Source of the DNA: JAJTFA01 sp051715425
GTDB lineage: Bacteria > Bacteroidota > Bacteroidia > UKL13-3
NCBI GenBank assembly: GCA_051715425.1
Contig: JBPXJS010000044.1
Span: forward strand, 1 to 64,000
Direction of reading: 5' to 3'
DNA length: 64,000 nt
Part shown: piece by piece, positions 50,419 to 57,768 of the stretch
How the letters are laid out: the number at the start of each line of letters is the position of its first letter
Numbering within the stretch: the first letter of the stretch is position 1
Program-made: the position numbers and the translations under genes
The notes under the pieces: generated by a model
The model's input: the letters and a program-made list of their open reading frames with translations, nothing else
What the model was told of the DNA's origin: nothing
Database searches by the model: none

Positions 50419-50832
50419 TTACCACACGTATTGTTTTTTATTCATCAGCAGGGCTTCACCGGTAATGGTATCAGCACCTGTTTCTTTGTCAACCACTTTT
50501 GTTTCATACAATACCCGGTTTTTGTCGGGATAAACTTCTTTAACGGTAATAACGGCCTGATAAGCTGTACCGGTAAACATAGGTTTTAAGAAAGTGGTAT
50601 TTTGTTTCATATAAATATGCCCTTCAGCATAAAGTAAGGTGCCAAATATTTTGGTAAATACACTGGCGCTGTAATGTCCGTGTATAATGCATCGGCCAAA
50701 CATACTTGCTTTGCCTGCTTCCTCATTAATATGTAAAGGATTTACATCTCCTGAAATCTGAGCATACAGGTTTACGTTTTCCTGTGTGTAGGTAATGTCG
50801 TGTGTAAAAACGTCTCCAACTTTAGGTCCCAT
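50419..50832 (-). CDS. phaJ: MaoC-like (R)-specific enoyl-CoA hydratase
   Basis: The protein is 137 aa with a single hot-dog fold. The hydratase-2 motif is YAQISGDVNPLHINEEAGKA followed by RCIIHGHYSASVF, where Asp and His are the catalytic pair. It would hydrate trans-2-enoyl-CoA to (R)-3-hydroxyacyl-CoA, the PHA synthase monomer. Divergent from phaE (about 280 bp apart), which supports a PHA role; a MaoC protein of other lipid metabolism is the alternative. Confidence 0.85.
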   Translation of the reverse strand: MGPKVGDVFTHDITYTQENVNLYAQISGDVNPLHINEEAGKASMFGRCIIHGHYSASVFTKIFGTLLYAEGHIYMKQNTTFLKPMFTGTAYQAVITVKEVYPDKNRVLYETKVVDKETGADTITGEALLMNKKQYVW

Positions 50833-51007
50833 AATAGTTTTTTGTTATTAGTTGGTGCAATATAGTTTTTCGGCAAAAACTTCCAATCCGCGAAGAATTT
50901 TATTTAAATAAAGGAGATAAAAGGGGAAACTGATAAAAATCATACGAGCCAAAACCCAATACCGGATGGGGCTGGAGGGGCATAATGATAAATTAATACA
51001 TATAGTA

Positions 51008-51036
51008 TTGAAATATAATAAATTGTACTAATTTTG
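51008..51036 (+). promoter_or_regulatory. Promoter of phaE
   Basis: -33 TTG (51008-51010), 18 nt, then -7 TAATTTTG (51029-51036). The leader to the phaE ATG is about 70 nt. Confidence 0.65.
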
Positions 51037-51113
51037 CGCCCGCTTTTGGAGGAGGGTAGAATGGCCCTTAAAAAGCACATTTACCGTTGCATTATAAACA
51101 ATTATCTATAAAA

Positions 51114-52418
51114 ATGGAAAACACAAACAAAAATCTTTTTGAAACCATGGCCGACATGCAGAAACAGGCAGTTGATACCATGACTTCAGCTTCAGAAAAA
51201 ATGCAAAAAGCAATGTTTAGCACAGACGTTAGCTCTGATTTTTTCAAAAAATGGTATGATTCGCAAATGGCGTTCTTTAACCAGAACAATGCTACTGCCA
51301 ATACCGGTAACCCAACTGAATTTTTTAATATGTGGATGAACAACCAGGCAAGTTTTGCAAAAAACTGGATGGAAAGCACACAAGGTATGATGAAAAACAT
51401 GAACATGGGAAACATGAATGACGAGGCAAAAAAATCGTATGACAATATGATGGGTCTTTACAACTCATGGATGAACACCATGACCAGCACATACAGCGAA
51501 ATGTACAAAAACTTTAACGGAAACACTACCTCTAAAGATACGTTTGCCGGTATGTTTAACAATGCTGAGATGTACATGAAGATGTTCGAATTCTGGATGC
51601 CGATGTTCAAATCTATTCAGGACAAAACATTTACACCTGATTCTTTCAAACAAATGTTTAACGCACCTCTTTACAAAGAGATGATGGATAAAATGTTTGG
51701 CATGCAACCTGATTTCATGAAAAACCTGATGAACAATGACATGATGAAGGAAAACATGAACAAGATGATGGACATGAACAAAAACATGTATGATAACATG
51801 AAGAACATGATGGGCAGCAATATGCCAAACATGACTGAAATGTTTAACAACATGCAGAGTGGTTATGCCAACATCAATAACATGATGCAAAATGCTGCAG
51901 CACCTTTGATGAAGCTGATGCCACAGAACAAGCAAAAGGAACAAATGGATGCGATGAACGATATCAGCAACCTGTTTAATACCTTTAATATGTTTAACAC
52001 CAAAATGCAGTACATTATGTACAATACCGGTGTAAAAGCAATGGAAGAAGTAGCTGAGAATGTATATACCAAAATGCGCAACGGAGATGATATGAGCAGC
52101 TTTTTAACCGTTTACAGCGAGTGGTTAAATACCAACGATAAGCATTTTGTTACCCTTTTCAGTTCAGAAGAGTATTCGAAAATGCAGGGTGAGTTAAATT
52201 CTATTGGTATGAAATTAAAGCGCCATATCGATTTGCAAATGGAAGGTGCTTTTGCTAACCTGCCTTTAATTAACCGTACGGAAATGGATGAATTATACAA
52301 AACCATTTACGAACTGAAAAAACGTGTAAACATGTTGGAGAAGCAGTTGGATGCAGATGTTGAAGTGACTGAGGAAAAAGAAACCAAAACCACACGTAAA
52401 ACTGCTAAAAACGCATAA
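51114..52418 (+). CDS. phaE: Class III PHA synthase subunit PhaE, Met/Asn-rich
   Basis: The protein is 434 aa from the ATG at 51114; the in-frame TTG at 51087 is less likely. PhaE-family features: FFKKWYDSQMAFFNQN near the start, the helical middle, and a C-terminal segment LPLINRTEMDELYKTIYELK continuing to a short coiled coil. The middle (about 85-285) is exceptionally rich in Met and Asn (MNMGNMNDEAKK, NMMGSNMPNMTEMFNNM). The tail is charged (EEKETKTTRKTAKNA). PhaE forms the active complex with PhaC on the granule surface. Confidence 0.85.
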   Translation: MENTNKNLFETMADMQKQAVDTMTSASEKMQKAMFSTDVSSDFFKKWYDSQMAFFNQNNATANTGNPTEFFNMWMNNQASFAKNWMESTQGMMKNMNMGNMNDEAKKSYDNMMGLYNSWMNTMTSTYSEMYKNFNGNTTSKDTFAGMFNNAEMYMKMFEFWMPMFKSIQDKTFTPDSFKQMFNAPLYKEMMDKMFGMQPDFMKNLMNNDMMKENMNKMMDMNKNMYDNMKNMMGSNMPNMTEMFNNMQSGYANINNMMQNAAAPLMKLMPQNKQKEQMDAMNDISNLFNTFNMFNTKMQYIMYNTGVKAMEEVAENVYTKMRNGDDMSSFLTVYSEWLNTNDKHFVTLFSSEEYSKMQGELNSIGMKLKRHIDLQMEGAFANLPLINRTEMDELYKTIYELKKRVNMLEKQLDADVEVTEEKETKTTRKTAKNA

Positions 52419-52440
52419 TTCAATTGAGGTTTGATAACTG

Positions 52441-52486
52441 GCCACAAACAATCCCGCATAAACGGGATTGCTTTTGTGGCTTTTTT
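52441..52486 (+). terminator. Strong terminator between phaE and phaC
   Basis: A long two-part stem, GCCACAAA with TTTGTGGC and an inner ATCCCG with CGGGAT, followed by six T. It may separate phaC from phaE or attenuate read-through. Confidence 0.88.
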
Positions 52487-52525
52487 ATTTAAACTCGTAC
52501 CAATTATTTAATTTCTATAACTACT

Positions 52526-53584
52526 ATGATGAACATGAACGCTGCGGGATTAATGGAAGAAATGACCAAAACCAGTGAAAAGCTGGTGAAGGGTTTTGAA
52601 GTACTTCAAAAAATGGATAAGGTTGAAATTGGCACCACACCTAAAGAACTGGTATGGCAAAACGACCTGGTAAAACTGTATCACTATAAAAGGGAAACAC
52701 CTGCAACCTGTAAAATACCGGTGTTGGTATCTTTTGCTATTATGAACCGTCAGGACGTGCTGGACTTGCAACCAGACCGCAGCCTGATGAAAAAATTGCT
52801 CGAAGAAGGATTGGATATTTATATTATGGATTGGGGTTATCCTCAACGCCAGCACCGCTATTTAACCATGGAAGATTATATTCTTGGTTTTATGAATGAT
52901 GCGGTTGATTTTGTGCGCAAATCCACCAAAAGCCCTAAAATCCATAAAATGGGAATTTGCCAGGGTGGAACATTCAGCGCCATCTATGCGTCTATATACC
53001 CTGAAAAACTGCAATCACTTACCACTTATGTGGCACCATATGATTTCTCCGGAAATGAGTGTATGCTTTACCGCTGGACAAAAGATATTGATATTGATGC
53101 CATGATTGATGCCAATGGCGGACTGGTAAAGGCCGATATGATTGACAATGGATTTGCTATGTTGAAACCAAGTATGGGAGTGGCAAAATACATCGGGTTA
53201 ATGGATACCATGGAAGATGAGGCCAAGCTGATGAATTTCCTGAGAATGGAAAAATGGAAGGCTGATTGTCCGGATCAGGCAGGGGAGATGTTCCGCAAGT
53301 ATATTAAAGACCTGTGGCAGGCTAATAAATTGATTAAAGGAGAGTTTGAACTTGGCGGGCATAAGGTAAATCTGAAAAATGCCACCATGCCTTTCCTGAA
53401 TATTTATGCTACGGATGATAATATTATCCCTAACTCTTCTACTATACCTGTTAATGATGTAATTGGTTCAAAGGATAAGGAGATGTATCCTTTCCCGGGT
53501 GGACATATTGGGGTATTTGTTGGAGCCCGCTCCCAAAAAGAACTGGCACCTAAAGTAGCCAAATGGGTTGCTGACAGGAGTTAA
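52526..53584 (+). CDS. phaC: Class III polyhydroxyalkanoate synthase, catalytic subunit
   Basis: The protein is 352 aa, an alpha/beta hydrolase fold. The lipase-like box MGICQGGTF gives nucleophile Cys145; YATDDNIIP supplies Asp297 or Asp298 and GGHIGVFVG His327. The spacing matches Allochromatium vinosum PhaC (Cys149, Asp302, His331). VSFAIMNRQDVLDLQPDRS and YIMDWGYPQRQHRYL are typical. It polymerises (R)-3-hydroxyacyl-CoA. The start lies 107 nt after phaE. Confidence 0.95.
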   Translation: MMNMNAAGLMEEMTKTSEKLVKGFEVLQKMDKVEIGTTPKELVWQNDLVKLYHYKRETPATCKIPVLVSFAIMNRQDVLDLQPDRSLMKKLLEEGLDIYIMDWGYPQRQHRYLTMEDYILGFMNDAVDFVRKSTKSPKIHKMGICQGGTFSAIYASIYPEKLQSLTTYVAPYDFSGNECMLYRWTKDIDIDAMIDANGGLVKADMIDNGFAMLKPSMGVAKYIGLMDTMEDEAKLMNFLRMEKWKADCPDQAGEMFRKYIKDLWQANKLIKGEFELGGHKVNLKNATMPFLNIYATDDNIIPNSSTIPVNDVIGSKDKEMYPFPGGHIGVFVGARSQKELAPKVAKWVADRS

Positions 53585-53606
53585 TATGTATAAAGATATA
53601 CCAGAC

Positions 53607-53633
53607 AAAGGCTGCCAACCGGCAGCCTTTTTT
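53607..53633 (+). terminator. Terminator after phaC
   Basis: A perfect 10-bp stem AAAGGCTGCC with GGCAGCCTTT, an AACC loop and a T-run. Confidence 0.92.
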
Positions 53634-53775
53634 ATTTGACTATATGTTAGGAATTAATTACTTTGCCAACGTTATAGAAGAATCTAACCGGGATAATGGT
53701 TTATTTCTGAGGTAAATGCGGCAGAAAACGCATGGTCCGGTAAATTTTTCTGAAAATAATAAAACATATAAAAGC

Positions 53776-54354
53776 ATGAAAAACGGTAAATTACTCTCTT
53801 TGGTTTTAGTTACATTGCTATCGGTTAAAGCATCAGCCCAGCTTTCTATTGGTGTGAATTATTCTCCTCTGTTTCCTATATCAAACTATAGCGGAAAAAT
53901 GGACAATAGTTTTGCCGGAGGTACTGTAAAACTTCAATACCATATTGATGATTACCTTGCATTGAATTTTGGAACAGGCTATTATATGATTCCTTTTAAA
54001 TCAGTAAATGTTGGAGGTGTTCAAACGAATGTTTCCGGAGTTTCATTATCTGTAATACCGGCTACCATTGGTGCCCAGTTTAAATTTTCTACCGATAAAC
54101 TTAAGCCTTATATCGCTTTGGATTTAGGTTATGCCTATACCATGGAAGGCAAATCGGATTATGCCGAGGCAACCAACAGAGGTAATTTCATTATTGCACC
54201 AAGCGCGGGTATTCTTTACTCATTAAACGAAAATCTGGCTTTGCATGCCGGATTAAGAAACAATATCCTTGTTTATCGCTACCGCGATACAGAAGATTAT
54301 AACGAGGCTTTTCAAACCATTGGTTTGGAACTAGGAATCAACTATAAATTCTAA
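53776..54354 (+). CDS. Outer-membrane beta-barrel protein
   Basis: The protein is 192 aa from the ATG at 53776, which opens a signal peptide (MKNGKLLSLVLVTLLSVKAS, cleaved at AQL); an earlier in-frame ATG (53716) adds 20 unlikely residues. Alternating strands (LSIGVNYSPLFPISNY, YLALNFGTGYYMIPF, LGLEL-type end ELGINYKF) indicate an 8-strand porin-like barrel. Ligand unknown. It may or may not be tied to the PHA genes. Confidence 0.85.
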   Translation: MKNGKLLSLVLVTLLSVKASAQLSIGVNYSPLFPISNYSGKMDNSFAGGTVKLQYHIDDYLALNFGTGYYMIPFKSVNVGGVQTNVSGVSLSVIPATIGAQFKFSTDKLKPYIALDLGYAYTMEGKSDYAEATNRGNFIIAPSAGILYSLNENLALHAGLRNNILVYRYRDTEDYNEAFQTIGLELGINYKF

Positions 54355-54377
54355 TTAGAAATTAGTTATTGCTGCGC

Positions 54378-55088
54378 TTATACTGAAGCCCGCGAGATTT
54401 TTGCGAGTTTATCTTTATTCAGCAGTTTTATTTTCTTGCCTTCAAACTCAATCAGTTTATCCTGTTTAAACTCACTTAAGAGGCGTATCACTGTTTCGGT
54501 AGCCGTACCTACAATATTGGCAATATCTTCCCTCGGAAGGGTAATATGAATAACGGTATCATCTTCGGGTCCGCTCATATTAAACGTAGCATGCAAAAAC
54601 AATAAGGTTTCGGCCAAACGTTCGCGCACGCTTTTTTGCGCTAAACTCTGTACCCTTTCTTCCACCACGCCCAGGTCATGGCATAAAGCACGCAGCATAT
54701 CTTTGCCAATGGCAGGAACATTATCAATCAGTTCGGTAAATATTTTTTTAGGAATAAAACAGGCAACAGCATCTTCTACACAAATTGCGGTAGCTACCAG
54801 GGGTTCATCGGCAATAAGTGCCCTGTACCCAAGGTATTCGCCTGGTTGGGCAAATCGTAAAATCTGCTCTTTGCCATCATTGTTTGTGCGAACCAGTTTA
54901 ACAACACCACTGCTTAGGCAATAAATACCAAGTGGAAGGTTGCCTTCATAAAAAATATGCTGCCCCTTTTTGTAGTGGCTGCAGGTTTTTGTGGCATTTA
55001 TCTTAGCAATTTGTTCCTGATTGCAATGTTCCAGAAAACCAATTTTCTGGCTGTCACACAACTGGCAATCTAAATATAGCTTTTGCAT
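54378..55088 (-). CDS. Crp/Fnr-family transcription regulator
   Basis: The protein is 236 aa. A cNMP-binding-like domain (GIYCLSSGVVKLVRTNNDG, FAQPGEYLGYRALI) is followed by a dimer helix (VEERVQSLAQKSVRERLAET) and a winged helix (LPREDIANIVGTATETVIRL). Cysteines 8, 11, 22 and 36 lie before the sensor domain in a CxxC-type arrangement seen in redox or oxygen sensors of this family. It is next to the PHA locus, so it might control it (inference). Confidence 0.93.
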   Translation of the reverse strand: MQKLYLDCQLCDSQKIGFLEHCNQEQIAKINATKTCSHYKKGQHIFYEGNLPLGIYCLSSGVVKLVRTNNDGKEQILRFAQPGEYLGYRALIADEPLVATAICVEDAVACFIPKKIFTELIDNVPAIGKDMLRALCHDLGVVEERVQSLAQKSVRERLAETLLFLHATFNMSGPEDDTVIHITLPREDIANIVGTATETVIRLLSEFKQDKLIEFEGKKIKLLNKDKLAKISRASV

Positions 55089-55106
55089 ATAGCAACAATG
55101 ATTGTC

Positions 55107-55114
55107 CGAATATA
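55107..55114 (-). promoter_or_regulatory. Possible -7 box of Crp/Fnr gene
   Basis: The minus strand reads TATATTCG, one base off the consensus, 18 nt before the ATG. Confidence 0.35.
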
Positions 55115-55138
55115 ATACTATGAACCTAAAAACGATGA

Positions 55139-56590
55139 TTAATCACTTAATCCCGTCCAATGTTTAAATGTTTGGGCCTGTTTTTCAGTTACCTTTTTGT
55201 TTTTAACCAGCCTGAAATGGCCTTTTACATCAATCAGAGAACATCCGGCCAGGTTAAGGGCATTGTTCAGCCATTTATCGAAATGCCCTTTGCCCAGAAT
55301 AAGCTCATTAAAATAGGTATCAAAGGAAGTTCCGGCATATTTTTCAAGAAGATGTTGGTATAAAGTGGCATCGTAGCCTTTGCCATCCTTGTAATTCTGA
55401 TAGAGGTCGCGCATCACCTGTGTTAATCCATATTTTCCATTGCTTCCATCAATGATTAACATATCGGCAATAAGCGCGGCAAGCATACCCTCAATATAAA
55501 TAGATACTTTGCGACCCTCCACTCCGGGAACGTAACCGTCAAGCCAGGTATCCCACGATGATTCGGCTACGGAATAATTAAACCTCCCCGGATTATCGAT
55601 ATGGCGTTTAAAGTCACCCTCAAAACTGCAGCCATATTGTTCCCAACTCCATGCACCTGCACGCAGCAAAACCATATCGCCATAATAAGTTGTTACCCCC
55701 TCATACACATAACCCAGGGTACTGTAGTTTTCCTTGGTAAAATCGTAAGGCAACATATCAACCGGCCGGATTCGCTTGATATTCCAAAGATGAAACAGTT
55801 CATGAGAACTGATGGCCAAAAGGCTGTCGTAAAACTCATCACGTGTTTCGGCATCTGATTTACCCATGGCAATTACGGTAGAGTCGGAATGTTCTACCCC
55901 ATGCCGGAATGGCCTGTTGAGCATATGATAAAGAAAATGATAATCACTACACGGCAATTCGCCAAACATATCTGTTTGTGTTTTTGTATAGGCGATGGTA
56001 TCTGATTTAAGTTGCTCTACATCAATTTCATGTTTGCCCTGAAACCAAAAGTGAATATTGGTTTTATCCACGGTAAATATTTCGTGTTGTAAGGTGGCAC
56101 TGGCTATAAAAGGGCTATCCGCCAGTTGATCAAAATCATGAGCAGTGAGGGTTTTTCCGCTAACGGGCAACTGGCAGGCAATGCGGTAATTTTCAGGAAC
56201 CATCAATTCAATGGTACAGGCTTCATCCATGCGCCCTTCCACGTACATAAAGCAGTTTACGGGATTAATATATAATTGCTCTGCATCCGCATAAGAAGCT
56301 CCGGCATCATATTGGTTTGCGTAATACTCATAGGTTACCGTCAGGCTTTTGCTTTTAGAAGTATCAGTCTCCCAGCAATCTTTGGTCAATTTTTTATAAG
56401 GTACATTTTCGCCTTTTTCATTAATAACACTAAAGCAGCGGATATTTTTGGCATAGTTGGCCAATTCATATCTTCCGGGCCTCCAGGCTGGCAGTTGCAG
56501 GCGTATAATGGGTTGGTGGATATGGGTTATATGCCATTCCAGTTTAATAAAATGTTTATCGGGGTTTGCAATAAATACGTTGTAGTGCAT
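55139..56590 (-). CDS. M61-family (glycyl) aminopeptidase, no PDZ domain
   Basis: The protein is 483 aa. Zinc motif SSHELFHLWNIKRIRP (His263, His267) with the third ligand in LGYVYEGVTTYYGD. The N-terminal half is beta-rich as in M61 (PAWRPGRYELANYAKNIRCF). Most M61 proteins carry a C-terminal PDZ domain and run near 600 residues; this one stops after the helical domain. No signal peptide is seen, so it may be cytoplasmic. Confidence 0.9.
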   Translation of the reverse strand: MHYNVFIANPDKHFIKLEWHITHIHQPIIRLQLPAWRPGRYELANYAKNIRCFSVINEKGENVPYKKLTKDCWETDTSKSKSLTVTYEYYANQYDAGASYADAEQLYINPVNCFMYVEGRMDEACTIELMVPENYRIACQLPVSGKTLTAHDFDQLADSPFIASATLQHEIFTVDKTNIHFWFQGKHEIDVEQLKSDTIAYTKTQTDMFGELPCSDYHFLYHMLNRPFRHGVEHSDSTVIAMGKSDAETRDEFYDSLLAISSHELFHLWNIKRIRPVDMLPYDFTKENYSTLGYVYEGVTTYYGDMVLLRAGAWSWEQYGCSFEGDFKRHIDNPGRFNYSVAESSWDTWLDGYVPGVEGRKVSIYIEGMLAALIADMLIIDGSNGKYGLTQVMRDLYQNYKDGKGYDATLYQHLLEKYAGTSFDTYFNELILGKGHFDKWLNNALNLAGCSLIDVKGHFRLVKNKKVTEKQAQTFKHWTGLSD

Positions 56591-56602
56591 ATTTTTGAGG
56601 TA

Positions 56603-56869
56603 ATGGAAAACGGATTCGAATTTATAAATATACTTTATGTTACTGCAGTTTCTGCCGTACTTGTTTTATTAATTTTTGCAGTGATCTCCTTTTTGAAACC
56701 CCAGAACCTCAAATTTCAGATCTGGTACATCGTTATTGCTTCTTTTGCCTGCGGTATTATTGCCAGTGTGGTGCTTATTAATTTTAGTTCTAAAAGTGCG
56801 CTTATCTGGCCGGTTTTGTTTATGATCCATGTGGTAAACAAAGCCATGGAAATAAAAAAGTTGCTATAA
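56603..56869 (+). CDS. Small membrane protein
   Basis: The protein is 88 aa from the ATG at 56603, preceded by GAGG. Three membrane helices are visible (FINILYVTAVSAVLVLLIFA, IWYIVIASFACGIIASVVLI, ALIWPVLFMIHVVN). A long open frame continues upstream but lies over M61 and lacks a signal. It starts 12 nt from the divergent M61 gene; their promoters must overlap those genes. Unknown function. Confidence 0.7.
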   Translation: MENGFEFINILYVTAVSAVLVLLIFAVISFLKPQNLKFQIWYIVIASFACGIIASVVLINFSSKSALIWPVLFMIHVVNKAMEIKKLL

Positions 56870-57649
56870 TCAATACCTGTTTGATACACCTAAACTAAAC
56901 AGGGCAAAATCATATTTAACAGGGTCTTTGGGGTCGAACAAACGCAGGCTTTCTGTAAGTTCTTCCGCGGCCTGCCAATCGCTTTGTGTTCTGGTAAGCA
57001 GGCCAAGTTTTAAAGCCACGCGTTGCACATGCACATCAAGAGGGCAGATCAACTGAGCTGGTTTTATGGAGTGCCATATTCCAAAATCTACGCCACTGTT
57101 ATCTGTTCTAACCATCCATCGCAGGTACATATTGATGCGCTTGCAGGCCGATTTTTGAGCGGGAGATGCCATATGTTTAAACGTGCGTGCAGGAACATCA
57201 TCCAAACCAAAAAAGACGGAACGAAAATGGTTAAGCCCGCTTTCAACTGTTTTATCTTTTGCCTTCATCCCATTACTAAATGCGGTTTCAAGTGAAGGAG
57301 AGTGTTGATACCAGTGATGAAGAAAGTGAACAAAATACAACAGGTCGGTATCATTAAAAGTGCGGTGTTTAAAACCAAGCAGTTGTTTCAGGTTTTTGGG
57401 TTGATGTTGGGTAATAAACTGATAAGGAGCACCATCAAAAAGAGCAATCAGTTCTTTGCATTTGTTGATGATGGTGATACGTTGCCCCCAGGCAAAAACT
57501 GCAGCAAATAATCCCATAATCTCGATATCCTGTTTGGTGCTGAACAGATGAGGAATACAAATGGGATCATCAGCAATAAAACGGCTGGTATTGTATTCTT
57601 TATAATGCCTGTCGAGCAATTGTTTAATTGTTTCCTGCTTTTTGTTCAT
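56870..57649 (-). CDS. TIGR02757 family protein (DUF2400)
   Basis: The protein is 259 aa, soluble. The typical blocks are SRFIADDPICIPHLFSTKQD, IEIMGLFAAVFAWGQRITII and the C-terminal CPLDVHVQRVALKLGLLTRT with KYDFALFSLGVS. This family is widespread in Bacteroidota, with no known reaction; the C-terminal part recalls helix-hairpin-helix DNA glycosylases. Its stop abuts the small membrane protein stop. Confidence 0.9.
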   Translation of the reverse strand: MNKKQETIKQLLDRHYKEYNTSRFIADDPICIPHLFSTKQDIEIMGLFAAVFAWGQRITIINKCKELIALFDGAPYQFITQHQPKNLKQLLGFKHRTFNDTDLLYFVHFLHHWYQHSPSLETAFSNGMKAKDKTVESGLNHFRSVFFGLDDVPARTFKHMASPAQKSACKRINMYLRWMVRTDNSGVDFGIWHSIKPAQLICPLDVHVQRVALKLGLLTRTQSDWQAAEELTESLRLFDPKDPVKYDFALFSLGVSNRY

Positions 57650-57768
57650 TCAGAAAGCCAAAATAAATGATTTATACGTATTCCCGCCCTTTTTCCGCTC
57701 ATATAAACATTATTGTTTTTTACCTCCTTATATGTTTCATTTGCTCCTTAGCAATTAAAAAATATTTT

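Noticed and set aside
51465..51944. 159-codon His/Val-rich frame antisense to phaE
   Set aside because: The composition is the mirror of the Met/Asn-rich phaE codons; a shadow, not a gene.
56276..56602. Upstream extension of the small membrane protein frame
   Set aside because: It lies antisense within the M61 gene; the ATG at 56603 with a GAGG site and the hydrophobic pattern mark the real start.
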